A stretch of DNA of 64,000 nt, taken from Petrosia ficiformis (lineage: Eukaryota > Porifera > Demospongiae > Haplosclerida > Petrosiidae). The stretch's first letter is position 1, and each line of letters starts with the position of its first letter. This document shows, piece by piece, positions 15,001 to 28,937 of the stretch. The position numbers were made by a program, and so were the translations under genes. Under the pieces are notes generated by a model that was given only the letters and a program-made list of their open reading frames with translations, had not been told where the DNA came from and did not search any database. Where the stretch lies: assembly GCA_947044365.1 (NCBI GenBank), contig OX345639.1:1871001-1935000 (forward strand), in the 5' to 3' direction.

Positions 15001-18000
15001 GTGAACCAGGACAGTAAGTGAAAACACATTTTTGGTTTCTCTATCAATTGCTACATTGTTAATTACTGTTATAGCACCAGATTGGGAATCTATTGCAAAT
15101 ATACTAATTTCATTCAAAATACTAAAATCTCCTATAGCTGAGTTTATACCTTCATCATTATCAGTGACTTCAAGACTTCCAACAGTTACATTGTTGCCAA
15201 CATCTTCAGATATACTGAATGATATAGGTTCATTAAGGAATTGTGGTGGATTATCATTTACATCAATCAACACAATGTTGACTGTTGATGTTGAAGATAT
15301 AAAATTTCCATTAAAGTCAGCTGATTTAGCAGCTACAGTGATACTAACTTGTGGCATACTTTCTCTATCCAAATGTTGAGCTATATATAAATCACCAGTC
15401 TTGGAATCAATATCGAAAAATATTGATTGCTCTTCTTCCAAGATGGAGTATATAATTGAATCATTGCTACTATCAGAATCGTAAGCTACTACTTTAATTA
15501 GGAAAGCAGACACTGGAAGCTCTTCTTCAATATGTATAGTATATATTGATTGATTAAAAACTGGTGGAGTGTCGTCAATATTTGTTACACTCACAATAAC
15601 CGACACAGATGCATTTAGTGATGGTTCGCCATTGTCTAACACAAAGACTGTCAAGTAGTACATAGATATAGTTTCATAATCTAATACTACTGCAGTGTAT
15701 AACTCTCCTGTGTTCATGTCTATGGAAAACTCACTGGAGTTAGTAGAATATACCAACTCGGCATTTTGACCCAAGTCTGCATCAATAGCTGATATATTAA
15801 CTATGAATTGTGGGGGTAGTTGGTTCTCTAAAGCAGATGCTGTAATCTGGTCTGTAGTGAATGTGGGAGAGTTATCATTGATGTCTTCAATATATACAAC
15901 TACCAAAGCATAACCAGTAAGTGATGGATCACCTCCATCTTTAGCCAATACAGAAAAGGCATACTCTTGTTCCTGTTCTCTATCAAGTTCAGATAGTACA
16001 CTGATTGTTCCATTGATGTCAATTGTGAAGTGAACAGTTTCTACAAAATATTCATTTATGACAGCATTTTCTCCTTCATCGTTTGAATCTACAGCTAATA
16101 CCTGTCCGACTAAATGACCAGATACCGATCCTTCTAATACAGAAAAGTTATATACTTCATGACTGAACACAGGAGAATGGTCATTAATATCAGTAATTGT
16201 CACAAGTAGCTGGGCCATACTCTCTCGTTTAGTATCATGAGATTGAGCAGTCACTTGGAGATCATACAGTGTTTGTGTTTCTCTGTCTAAAGGACCAATA
16301 GTGAGTATTTCCCCTGTTGTGCTATTGATAGTAAAGACATCAGAAAGCAAGATATACGTTACAGTATTATTAGACAGTGGATCTACTGCTGAAACAGTTG
16401 TAACATATGTTCCAATGCTACTGTTTTCTGCTAAACTAATATCATATACTGGTTGAGTAAAACGAGGAAGTCCTTCCTCTATAGTGATCACAGTAATAAG
16501 CAAGGTAATGGTAGTATTCAATGGAGGTGAACCCTGATCATTAGCAATGATAGTTATGTTGTAGATACCTGGTGGAAGGATTTGCGTTGTATAAATACTA
16601 CCAAATGATTCGTTGATCGCAAACAGTGAGAAATCATTCAATAAGGAGAATGTTAATTCAGCATTCGAGCCAACATCTAAATCTTCTGCGACTGTTATGA
16701 AGACTATAGTTGATACTGGGATGCTTTCAACCAACTGGATTTCGTATTGAGATTTGGAAAATGTAGGAGCATTATCATTGACATCAGTTATTACAATTGA
16801 TATCAAAACTTCTGCAAATAATGGTTGCAATCCATTATCAACAGCTTTCAAATATATATCGAAATTTGAAACATTCTCTCTATCTAAGTCACCAATTACT
16901 AACAACAAGCCTGTATCATCTACACCAATCTTACTTGACACAGTGCTGTAATTCAGTATACCATTAACACCATCATCAAAATCTTCAGCTAATACATATC
17001 CAAGAGGTGTACCAAAAGGAGAATTCTCAGATACGGTTATTATATATTGGGTTTCATTAAATCGTGGAGGTTCATTGACATCTTCAACAGTAATTTGTAC
17101 GACAGTTTGAACATCAAATAAACTAAATGGATCGTGTGTAGTTGTAAGACCCACTGAAAGAATGTACTTTGACTGTTCTTCTCTATCCAGAGTTTCAGAC
17201 GTAATAATTACACCACTGCTTTGATCAATGTTGAAAGGCACTACTTCAGTTAAAAGAATGTAATAAAAGCTATCATCAATATCAGCATCGAATGCTTCAA
17301 TCTTTCCAACAATGCTTTTGTCAAATGAATTTTCCACGATAGAAAACTCATAGTTTGATTGAACAAACTGTGGTTGATTATCATTGAGAAGTGTGATGTT
17401 GATTACTATAGTTACTGGAATGCTATAGTCATTGTAATCATAAGCTAATATAGTGATATCACGTGTTGATGAAGCATTAGGTTCTAAGGCAAGATTTTCA
17501 TATTTCAGTGAACGAAGAAGTTGTGTGTAAACGTTAGTTGATTGTGGAGATAAAAATGATAAGTTATACAAAATTGAGGAAGAAGATGAGTCATATGTGC
17601 TGAATAAAACCACGTTGTTACTTATGTTTGTGTAAAGAACTGATTCTAAATCACTGTCGAGAACCGGGCTGAGAGTAACTTCTATGTGAGACAGAGTAGT
17701 ACTGTCTTCATCAGATATTTGACCGGAAGAATCTACGACAGATACAGCATCTGACTCTTCAACATAAAATATAGATGAACTGATGCTACCAAGTGAGTCT
17801 AAACTAACTTGTGGTGGATCATTAAATAGTTGAAGCTCAATGAGAACATGTACTGGGGTACTGGATTGGTTGCCATCATCACTTACAATAACATCCACTA
17901 CTCTTTGATTAGAAGATGGTTCATTTGCAGTATTTATGTAATAAATACTTGATAGAGCTGACACAAATACTTCAGGACTAACATCACTTCTTATACTAAT

Positions 18001-21000
18001 AGTATGTGAAGTATTACCTTTGACTTGTAAAGAAAGTGAACCTGACAAGAATATAAATTCTTCATCACCATCACTTGGATTAGTTAGTTCTATTGTTAGT
18101 AATGTCAGGATTAAACTATCTGAGTCTATAATCTGGACATCTCCATCAAATAGAGCAACTGATGATCCATCCTCCACGAATACAACACTTCCTGGATCTA
18201 TACTGACTACTGGTGGATCATTATGAAGCACAACATCAACAGATATGTATGCTACAGCACTTTGTTCTCCGTCACTGATTGTGACCAAAACCAGTCTTTC
18301 ACCAAAACTTGGTTCACTGGCATTATTAATATACTGGATGTCTTCAATGACTGCAATGTAGTTTGAGATAGACCTTGAACCCGAAATTGTCAATGATGTT
18401 TGATTATAATCCATAGTGAATCCATTTAAGAGATTTGATGATGGGAGCAGCAAATATTCATATCCTTCATCTTGATGGTTTGTTATGGTTATTGTTAACT
18501 GTTTCAGTGTTGTGGAATCAGGATCAGAAATTTGCACAGTGTTAGCTAGGTATATTGGAGGATTGTCTTCATTATAAATAATGCTTGAATTAATGGTTTC
18601 ACTGAGAAATATCATTGGTGGATCATTCACTGCTTTTATTGTCACCGTGACATGAGATGGAATGCTAATGTGGTTACCATCGTCTGCAGTAATTGAAATC
18701 ATTCTGGTAATAAACTCAGTTGGATCATCAGCAAGATTTATATACACAATGGATGATAAAACAGTAACAAAATATTCAATATCTGCAGGTCCAAGAAGCA
18801 TTAGCGTTGGTCCACCTGTTGATGGAAAAATAGATACCATATTATTTGGAGTACCCAGCAGAAACTCTTGAGGATCATCAACAGGATTCATAATGGTGAG
18901 CGTCATACTATTTAGTTTTGATGGACCACTGTCATCATCAGCTATTGAAGGATTTGGTGCTATAATAGATCCATCACTGTCTTCAATGAATACTGTACTA
19001 TAGTCTAAGAGCGTTCCACCATCGCTTGTATCAAGATCTACAACTGGAGCATGATCATTTATATGGAGGAAAATAACTGTTACAATACTTTCGGAAATGT
19101 GTAAACCATCTGATACAATTAGCTGAATATCTTGGCTGTCAGTAATAAGTTCAGCATTCGTATTTGTGTATGTTATATTGCGTAAAATGCTCGTAATATT
19201 TTCTAAAGTAAAACTGCCATTGAATACAAATGTTGTCTTGTCATTGGAAATTGCCAGAGAAGCACCAGGAAATTTACTGATATTACCATTGTATAGGAGT
19301 GACTGTTTTTCACACTGAAGAAAAGAGCAATTCAAAATCTGAACTGTAGCATTAACAATCACTGCAGTTATATCATCATCAATGATATAAATGTCTGGGA
19401 ATACTGACACATCTGAACCTTCCTCAATGAACTCAATAGATGCTGAGAGCTCAATATCAGCAGTGTTATCATTAACATCTGTTACTTGTACATACACTAG
19501 AATTGACGAAGTAAGAGATATGGCACCTGCATCTTGAGCAGTAATATTGAGAATGTGTAGTGTTAAAATTTCAGCATCTAGGGATGACACAAGTGATAGA
19601 CTACCTATGATTGGATCTATTGTAAAATGATTGAATTCATTGCCTGAGTGAATACTATAGACTAGTTCAGCATTGACTCCTACATCAGAATCATTGGCTT
19701 GTACAGTGATAAAGGGAACAGATAGTGGAAAATCTTCACTTAGTGTTGATATATAACTATCCACATCAAACTGAGGTGGGTTATCATTGCTGTCTGATAC
19801 AGATATATTCACTATTGCTGATGTATTTAGAGGCGGAAATCCTCCATCTTGAGCTACCACTATAAACTCATAGTTGTCAACTGCTTCTCTGTTTAGTGGG
19901 ACAGTATTTGACATTTCTCCAGATGTAGCATTCACAGTAAATGGAATTGAGTCAGTGGCAACTAGAAAGTATAAAATTGCAGCATTTGCTGCTGTATCTT
20001 CATCACTGGCTATAACTGTTCCAATAAGAGGTTCCAGAACATTCTCTAGTACTGTGAATGAATATATATCTGTTTCAAATTCAGGTGAATTGTCATTTAC
20101 ATCAGTAACGGTTATGATTATCTCCACAACTGATGACAAAGGAACATTCCCATTGTCAGAAGCTTCTACCAACAATACAAACTCACTATTTTCTTCCCTA
20201 TCCAGCTCTTGCAATAGAACTAGAACACCTTGGTTAGGATGAATATTAAAGAGGGATGCAAAGTCACTGGAAATGATAGAGTATGTGATATTAGTAGCAT
20301 CAATATCTTCATCTGTGGCTGAAATATTGAGCAAATTAAATGGAGGCACCGCATCTTCTGATACACTAAACATGTAAGGGTCTTCAGAGAATACGGGGGG
20401 ATTATCATTAACATCTAAAACAAAGATCAATACATTACTTGTGCTGGTAAGACTTGGCTGTCCTTGATCTAAAGCATACACTTCAAACGAATACATTTCT
20501 TGTTCTTCTCTGTCTAATTCTTGTATTGTTAGTATCTCTCCTGTTCTTGAGTCAATAGAAAAATAATCACTGGCATTATCTTCTAGTGAAAATAAAATTG
20601 AAGAATTGTTGCCTAAGTCAGCATCCATGGCTGACACAATAACAACAATTTGTCCAGTTGGTTCATTTTCAAACAGAGAATAAGAGTACAATGAATTTGA
20701 AAACACAGGTGGATTATCATTGCTATCTTGTATTGTGATCAACACACTGGTACTGGATGACAGACTAACCAAGCCTTGATCAGAAACAAAAACAGTTATA
20801 TTATATGTATCATTTGTCTCCCTGTCTAGATCCATTGTAGTGAATATCTGGCCATTTGTTGCATTTATGCCAAAAGCAAATTCCTCAAGCAATGAATATC
20901 TGAGAGAACCATTTATACCATTATCCAAATCATAGGCTGTAATGTTCAGGACAACATAACCAATCATCACAGACTCACTCACATATACCTCATAAAAAGG

Positions 21001-24000
21001 GGTGACAATAGGAGCATTGTCGTTGATGTCTAGTAACTGAATAGATACTGTTGTTGTGTTATACAACTTAGGATCACCATTGTCAGATGATTGCACCGTT
21101 ATAGTAAATATGTTTTGAACTTCTCGATCAATAATAGAAGAGTTCTGTACTGTTATATTTCCTGTAAAACTATCAATACTAAAAGCATCATCACTAAGTA
21201 TGATAGAATAAACCACATCTGCATTTGAGCTAGCATCATTATCAATAGCTAATACATTTCCAACAACTGTGCCAACAGGTGAATGTTCAGTTACAGCAAA
21301 TACATATGGTATATCAGTCCATTGAGGAGCGACATCATTTTCATCAAGGACAGATATTATCAAAAGAACTATAGGAAATTGTGTACCATCCTCCAAAGGA
21401 GCTGGATTTGAAGCAGAAACAGTTAATGTAGGAAGGAGTGGAGTTGATTCTCTATCTAATGGTTGCAGTAATGTTAATATACCATTTGTTGGGTTCAAGT
21501 TCAATAAGCCTTCCTCATTACCATTTGTAATGGTGTAAATAATCTGACCATGGTGAGCATATGGGCCAGTAGATGAATCAGCATCTGTAGCAAATACAGT
21601 AAAAATAGTCACATCAGCGACATTTTCAGCAACTGATCCTTGCAGAATTAGAAACCCATTATTCAATACAGGTGCATTGTCATTTATCATTGTTATATTT
21701 ATAACTACTTGCTCAGAATTACTGACATCAAGTCCATCATCTGCCGTAATTGACACTGTTCGAATTCCAGGAGTGGGTTCACTAGAGAGATGCCTGTATT
21801 GGAAGGTGGCTAGCAAAGTTTCAAATTCTTTTAATAATAATGAAGAGGTAGATGTGAAAGTATAGTAAATCATGCCATCTCCATTCTGTGTCTTCTCTAC
21901 TTCAATTGTATCCACTAATAAAGTATATTCAAACACTTCTAGATTCCCATCGACCAATCCCTCAAGTACTACTGTCAATGCATCAATTGTATCATTATCA
22001 TTATCCATGATGAATGAGTTACGAGTGAGTGATATGTTTCCTGATTCTTCTTCATATACCAAGTACATCAGCCCTAGATTTACAATGGGAATATCGTTGA
22101 CTAATTGTATCACTATTGATGAAGATACTTTATCATTTAAAAGTTGACCGTCACTAACTAATACCACTACAGTACGTTCCAGTACATACGGTTCTTTGAT
22201 ATCATTGAAATAAAAGATGTTCTTGAGGATATTTTCATACTCTTCCAGACTTGCAACACCAGTTATAGCAATATGTGATGTACTTCCACTAATCTCTAAA
22301 TCAGAAATTGCAGAATCAATTGATAATCCTTCAGACTTGTCTTCTGGTGTGGGTATAATAGTTATTGTAGCATTATGAAGAAATGCACTATCAATATCAC
22401 GGACATTGAGATTTGAGCTGAAGACTTTAGCAGGTGAGCTATTTTCAATGAATACAATGCTGTAGTTGACTCCAGGCTCTTCACCATTCAAATCTACTAT
22501 TGGAGGATCATTAACCAAATAAAAGGACAAATATGTAGTGGCAAAAGAACTGCGTTCACCATCAGATACAGAGAATAATATTTCTCGCAGTGTAGAAGAG
22601 GGAGATTCTTTATTGTTTACGTAACGAATACCAGATAATAAAGCTGCAAAGATGTTTACATCTTCTGGACCAGAAATTATAATAGAATGATCTGTCTGAT
22701 TGATATCTATTGATTTTGTAGAGTTAATGACAAGTCTTTCATTTTCTCCATCAATAGGATTTTGGAGAACAATAGAAGCATTCAAAAGAACTGTGTCATC
22801 ACTGTCGCTCAAATGAAAGTTATCTACATCCGTTAGTAACACTTGATTTCTTCCTTCAAAAAAGATAACCTCGTAGTCTACATTATCTCCCAGATCAAGT
22901 CTAGGAGGGTCATTTACAAGTTGAATATTCACTGAAGCATTCACAGGAGAGCTCACAAAGACTCCGTCAGATACAGAAAACTGGATAGTACGGTTGGGGC
23001 TCTCGGTTGGCTCATTTCGAATATTGTAGTAATAAATGCTAGTAAGGATCCCTTCCCAAGTTGATAAAGTATTTGTCCCACTAACTATAATAGTATGATT
23101 ATCTGATGATAAAATAACTTCGTAATTTCCTTCTATGTTTGATGTAATGAGGAGTCCCTCATCACTTGAGTCAGGACCTATGAGAAGGCTTGCTGTTAGA
23201 GTAAATGTGGACACCTGTGTATCGTCTAGATCAGTGAGTTCCACATCGGCTGCTGTTAAAAGCACAGGAGCCCCGTCTTCAGTAAATACAGTGTAATAGT
23301 TACCATCAGTACTGTCAGAATCAAGGCTTATTATTGGAATGTTGTCATTAATCAATTCAATTTTTATCTCGGTGAGATTACTGCTAATGGTATGAATGCC
23401 ATCAAACAGTTTAATTTGCAAGTAACGTGAGTTGGAACTTGGTTCTTGCTGATTGTTGCCAAACTGAAGTGAACGGAGTATATCAGATGCAGTGGAAGGT
23501 GTTAAAGAACCAGACACAATCAGAGATCTGTCATTATTTTGAGAGAAAAGAAACAAAGAAGAATCCAAATTTACTTGATCAGTGAATGACAAAAAGTCAG
23601 GTAGAGTGCTTGGCATTTCTTTTTCATCAAGTAGACTGACTGTAAGAGATTGCAAAGGCAAGTTGTCTTCATCTATCACATGAATTTCCGGGGCTACAGT
23701 AAGTAACATTACTCCCTCGGTAAATGTTATGGTGGATTCCAAATTCAATACATATGGAGAATTATCATTTATATTTGTAATAAGTACATTGATGATTGCT
23801 TGTGATGATTGTGAAGGAGTGCCACTATCATTAGCCATTATAGTTAACTGTGACATATTGAACTGTTCATAGTCAAGTAACCCTGTCACTATAATATTTC
23901 CTGTTGATGGCTCAATAGAAAATAATTCTGATTTAGTAATAGAATATGTAACCAATGTGTTTAGTCCAGGACTATCCATATCACTGACCGATAGAGGTGG

Positions 24001-27000
24001 TGTGAGAACCAGAGGGGTTCCAGAGGGACTGTTTTCAGGAACAAATGACGAGTACACGCCAGATGAGAACATTGGTGGATTATCGTTAATATCTTCAACA
24101 GTCACTATCACTGTGGTGTTAGTGAAATAAAATGGTGTCTCTGTATTTACTGCTGTAATAATTAATATATATGTGTCAACAACTTCTCGATCTAGTATCA
24201 CAGATGTTACCAATGTTCCATCATTCAGTATAGAAAAAGATCCACTCTCTGGTGTAATACTGTACATAATATTTCCAGCCACTCCAGTATCTTCATCTAC
24301 AGCAAGGATTGTAGATACAGAATACCCAACCTCCTGCTCTTCTAGTATGCTAGCTTCATAAACATCTTGTGAGAACATAGGTTCAAACTCATTAATGTCT
24401 TGTAGTGTTATTACAACATGTGTTGCTGATGTCAGTGGTACCTCAGCATATGAATTGTTAGCAATTATGAGTAATTCATACTTAGATTGTAGTTCATAAT
24501 CAAGCAAACCGTTTACGTATATCCATCCTGATGTTGCATTCAGAAAGAAAGCACTGTCTGAGTTACCACTTTGTATGGAGTAATCGGTATATGAATTATT
24601 TTCTGAGTCAGGATCACTAGAAATTAATTGAATTACTTCTTTTCCAATAGGAGAGTTTTCTGGTATTGTTACAACATATGTATCTTGAGAGAATACAGGT
24701 GCATTGTCATTGTAGTCTGTGATATTAATGGTAATCACAGCTCTATCAGATAGCGATGGATTACCTGTATCATTCACAGTAGCAACAACATTATACGAGG
24801 TGGTTGTTTCATAATCTAGAGTATCACTGACAGCAACAACGCCAGAATGTTTGGTCACTATAAATGGCAAATCTTCGTTTAGCTGAGATTGAAGGTAATA
24901 TTGCAATAATGCGTTATCACCATCATCATCATCAGTGGCTACTAATGTTAATATTGTAGAGTTTATAGGCTCTGATTCACTAATTGTAATGGAGATATAG
25001 GACTCTTCAAATTGTGGTGCATTATCATTAACATCTTCTACAACTACACTGACTTGGAGCGTTGATGAAAGCTGAGGTATACCGTTGTCAGATACGTTAA
25101 TCAAAATATTGTAGGAGGAGATAAATTCCCTGTCCAGCGCACTCTTAATTGTTAGTAAGCCTTTGGTACTAATAGCGAATACATTAAGATTGTCCATGTC
25201 GATAGAGTATTGCAGCAATGCATTCTGTCCAGAATCTTCATCAGTTGCTGATGCATTAAGAATGGTAGTGTTTATCACAGTATCTTCTGGTACTATAATT
25301 GTTGCGATGTTTTCTGGAAAAGGAAAGACAGGTGAGTTATCATTTTCATCAGTGATCGTTACAGTTACATTAGATGTTCCTAATGGATTAGTATTTGGTA
25401 CACCATCAGATACAACAACTTGAAGATCATAACTATCAGTCTGTTCGAAATCAAGTTCAGTCACAGAGAAGATGGTACCAGTTGAATCAATTGAAAAAGA
25501 CTGGCTCCCAAGCAGATCAAAACTGAGACCATCAGTATTATTGGGTGTATCTGGATCACTAGCTTCTACAGTTAGTATGAAATCTCCTGGTATAGTTTGC
25601 TCTGATATTGAAACAGCATACTGCTCTTGATTAAATACAGGTTCTTCATCATTAATGTTAATAAGCTGGACAATAAAAACGACTGAACTTGACAAAACAG
25701 GACTTCCAGCATCCATTGCTTCAATTATTAATATGTACTGCTGTTGTTGTTCATAATCTAAAGTATCGATTGTGAAAACTTCACCAGCTGAAGTAACTGC
25801 AAACATATTTGAATCTGGAATAGAGTAGTGGATGAGAGCATTATTGCCAATGTCCAAGTCAGTAGCTTTCACAACTTGAATAGTAGTACCAATCTCCACG
25901 TCTTCATCAATTTGAATAGAATACTCTGATGCTGTAAACACAGGTATATTATCATTAACATCACTGACAACTATTGTCAATGTAGTCGTAGCTGAAATAA
26001 AAGATGGAGGATCTTTGTCAACGTCTGCCACGACTAAAGTTAATAAATATATAGATGTAGTTTCACGATCTAGCATGTTAACTGTATATATTTCTCCAGA
26101 TGAAGCATTAATGGAAAATTGATTTTCATCATTTCCAGAGGTGATTGCATATTCTAAGAATCTTTCAACTAATCGTTTATCGGTCACGTTCATGGTAAAT
26201 ATCACCGAAGAAATACTGGTGTTTTCGGGAACATTTATTTCTGAGTCTTGATTAAATTCTAGACATTGTGACTCACAAGGCTGACAGTTAGAATTATCGT
26301 CAGGAAACTCACTAACAGAGCACGTTGATACACATGTTTCCCCATCTGATCCAAGAAAGTGAACACATTCCTGAAATAATGGGGAGAGATCTGTCATAGT
26401 TCGAATGATATAATAATAACCACTTTTAGTTATAGTTATACACTAATCTCGTGAGCCAGATACTTCCCCTTTTGACATCTCAAAAGAAGAAGTGTCTGGC
26501 TTGTGAGAGTAATAATAGGGTTATTTGCTATAGTTGACTAACTGAAGTGATATTAGGCTTACTAAATGGTTTTAGTTATAGTTGGTGGTCATATTTTAGT
26601 TTAGTTAGTAGACTTTTAATTTAGTTCTAGTTTAGGTCGCAATGAAGGGTTTAGTTAAAGTTAGTTAAAACAACACTATTGTGATGATAGAACTATTAGA
26701 CAGAATTGCCTCTCACAAGTTGGTAAACAGTTAGTAGTTACACAAATCAAAAAAGTAATTAATAATTATATTATTCAAAGTAAGAAAAAACATTCCTAAA
26801 GCAACAAATCAATGATATTACATTCTTACCAAACATTCCATTGCATTTGAACCAAAGCAATTAACACATTCTTCATGACATTGGAGACATCCATCCGGAC
26901 CACCGAATCCATAGTACCCTTCTTCGCATCGAGAGCAATCTCTACCTTCAACACCTGGAAGACAGACACACTGTCCTGTCATTAGATCACAGGTTTCATC

Positions 27001-28878
27001 ACTTATAGTTCCTGAAATATTACATGCACAAGGTTGACAACCCAGTGAATTGGATAGGGATAAATTATAGAATCCAGGTATGCATGTACCACAATCACGC
27101 TCGCCAACATTATTCTTACAGGAGCAATTGCCAGAGTCTCCTCCATCAATTTCATCATTACGTGCACAATCCCCATCATCTGTAATACCAACTAAATGAC
27201 AATCACAGGGTTGACACCTTTCTGGAGATGAAAGTGCAATGAATGATGGATGATAATAATATTGAGTACACTCTTCACACATTTGTCCTGTAGTATGATA
27301 CTGACAATCTATACATATACCAGCATCCAAAGTAGCATTGTATATACAAGTAGTAGAATGATTATTGCATTGACATTCTTGGCATGGGTTTGCTAAACTA
27401 ACTGTCCCAGCCTGCCATGGTTGATTGTTATAAATAGGAAGACATTGTTCACAAATATCACCAACTGTATTGTGTTGACAAATGCAGATATTGTCATTAC
27501 ATGATGATGCATGCCCATTACAGATACAACTTTGTCCGGCAAGTACAATATCTGAAATAGAGAAGTACTGCTCTTTAGTAGACTGCTCAGGATGCCAACC
27601 AAATAGTTGTATCCTGACATGAGAGGCTAAGGCAAAGAGTTGTAACTGTGGTTGAAGGTTCAATTGAAAAATTGTATTTGCATTTGGTCTTGTTCCACTT
27701 CCAACAAGTAGAAATTCAATTAATTGGTTGGTGAATGGATAATGGAATACACTTTTTGATATACAGTTAACATCTGATATGCTGCTGAGAGCTGTGTTGT
27801 TTGGCAGACCAAAAATACTGCAATCTCGGGCATAGTACTGACGTGGGGAAAATGTGATGCCATCAGTAGAGTAGTGTATGGCAATACCATAGGGAATAGA
27901 AGATACGAAATACATAGAAACATATATGATTTCACGCTGCCCTTGCAGATCTACAGTTATATTTACATCACTGATACCAGTAGCACTCTGCCAGTATGTT
28001 TCATCATCTTCATCATTAACGAATGATGAATCATGAGATAAAGAGTTGATACGAGGTGTAGAGTCATCATTGTTAGGAGTTGTACACATGGTCTCTGTTG
28101 CGATAAGATAACCTGTTGGACATCTACACTCTGGAAGGAGATGGAATGAAGAATCAATGCCTGCCAATGTCTCAATATCTTGACTTGAGAGGGCTTCATC
28201 ATAGAATAGCACTGTATGCATACTTCCTTCAAAGAAATCATCATTGTTTGGGAGTTTACCAAAGCACAGCTTCCCTGGGCCATCTTCGACAACACCCGAA
28301 AGTATTGTTTGATAGGCGACTGCACCATCTAGATAAAACAGGAAATAGTCCCCATATACGGTAACTGCAATATGATGAAATAAACCATCAGCTATGTCAA
28401 TATCAGAAAACATTACAGTTCTAAATCCAGAATCAAGTCCTTCGGGACGATATTCAAATTTTGCAGTCTGTGAGACTGAATTCAAATGCAATGCATAAAA
28501 ACGTGTTGTACCTTCACCTGCTGACTTAGCAAATATATACCCAACATTATCAGCAGCTTGGGTTAACCACAAAGAGATTGTGAAACCATTAGATGGTAGG
28601 AAATTTGGATCATTGTTAATTAGCACAAAAGAGTCATCAGAGCCATTGAATGTATATATACTTGTAGTATTCTGATGTGATATTTCCTAAATGGAAAAAT
28701 GTACATTATATATAATTATATATATATAGCATATAAAAAATTGTGCATAATAATTATTATATATATATGCATAATTACATCCTTTATGGAAGTATCTACC
28801 GCCATCAACAAATACAATCTAGGCAGTGTATATACTGAACTGTTAAGTAGTTTTGTATGTATATAATAATATACAAAA

Positions 28879-28937
<59 letters not shown>

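Larger units (their letters stand above)
7740..26370 (-). other. 18.6-kb exon: 39 cadherin repeats plus 15 variant repeats
   Basis: The single exon encodes about 6,210 residues (protein residues about 701-6910). It opens with the rest of the furin-like segment (ECVHFLGSDGETC, CQPCESQC). I count 39 canonical cadherin repeats by their linker motifs (DxNDNxP with LDRE or LDYE and an [ED]xS PxG-type start): eight before block A, seven between A and B, sixteen between B and C, and eight after C. The calcium-binding DRE/DYE, DxD and DxNDN motifs are intact in most repeats, so calcium-rigidified rods are expected. The exon ends after an atypical segment (FTTTDEFTVKYSSAASVEG) at a clean GAAG|GTAAGT donor. 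Spurious plus-strand ORFs opposite this exon are shadows. Confidence 0.93.

Noticed and set aside
7868..25423. Many Ser/Thr/Val-rich plus-strand ORFs of 60-120 codons opposite the cadherin exon
   Set aside because: They are shadows created by the repetitive codon pattern of cadherin repeats on the other strand; none has splice or homology support.
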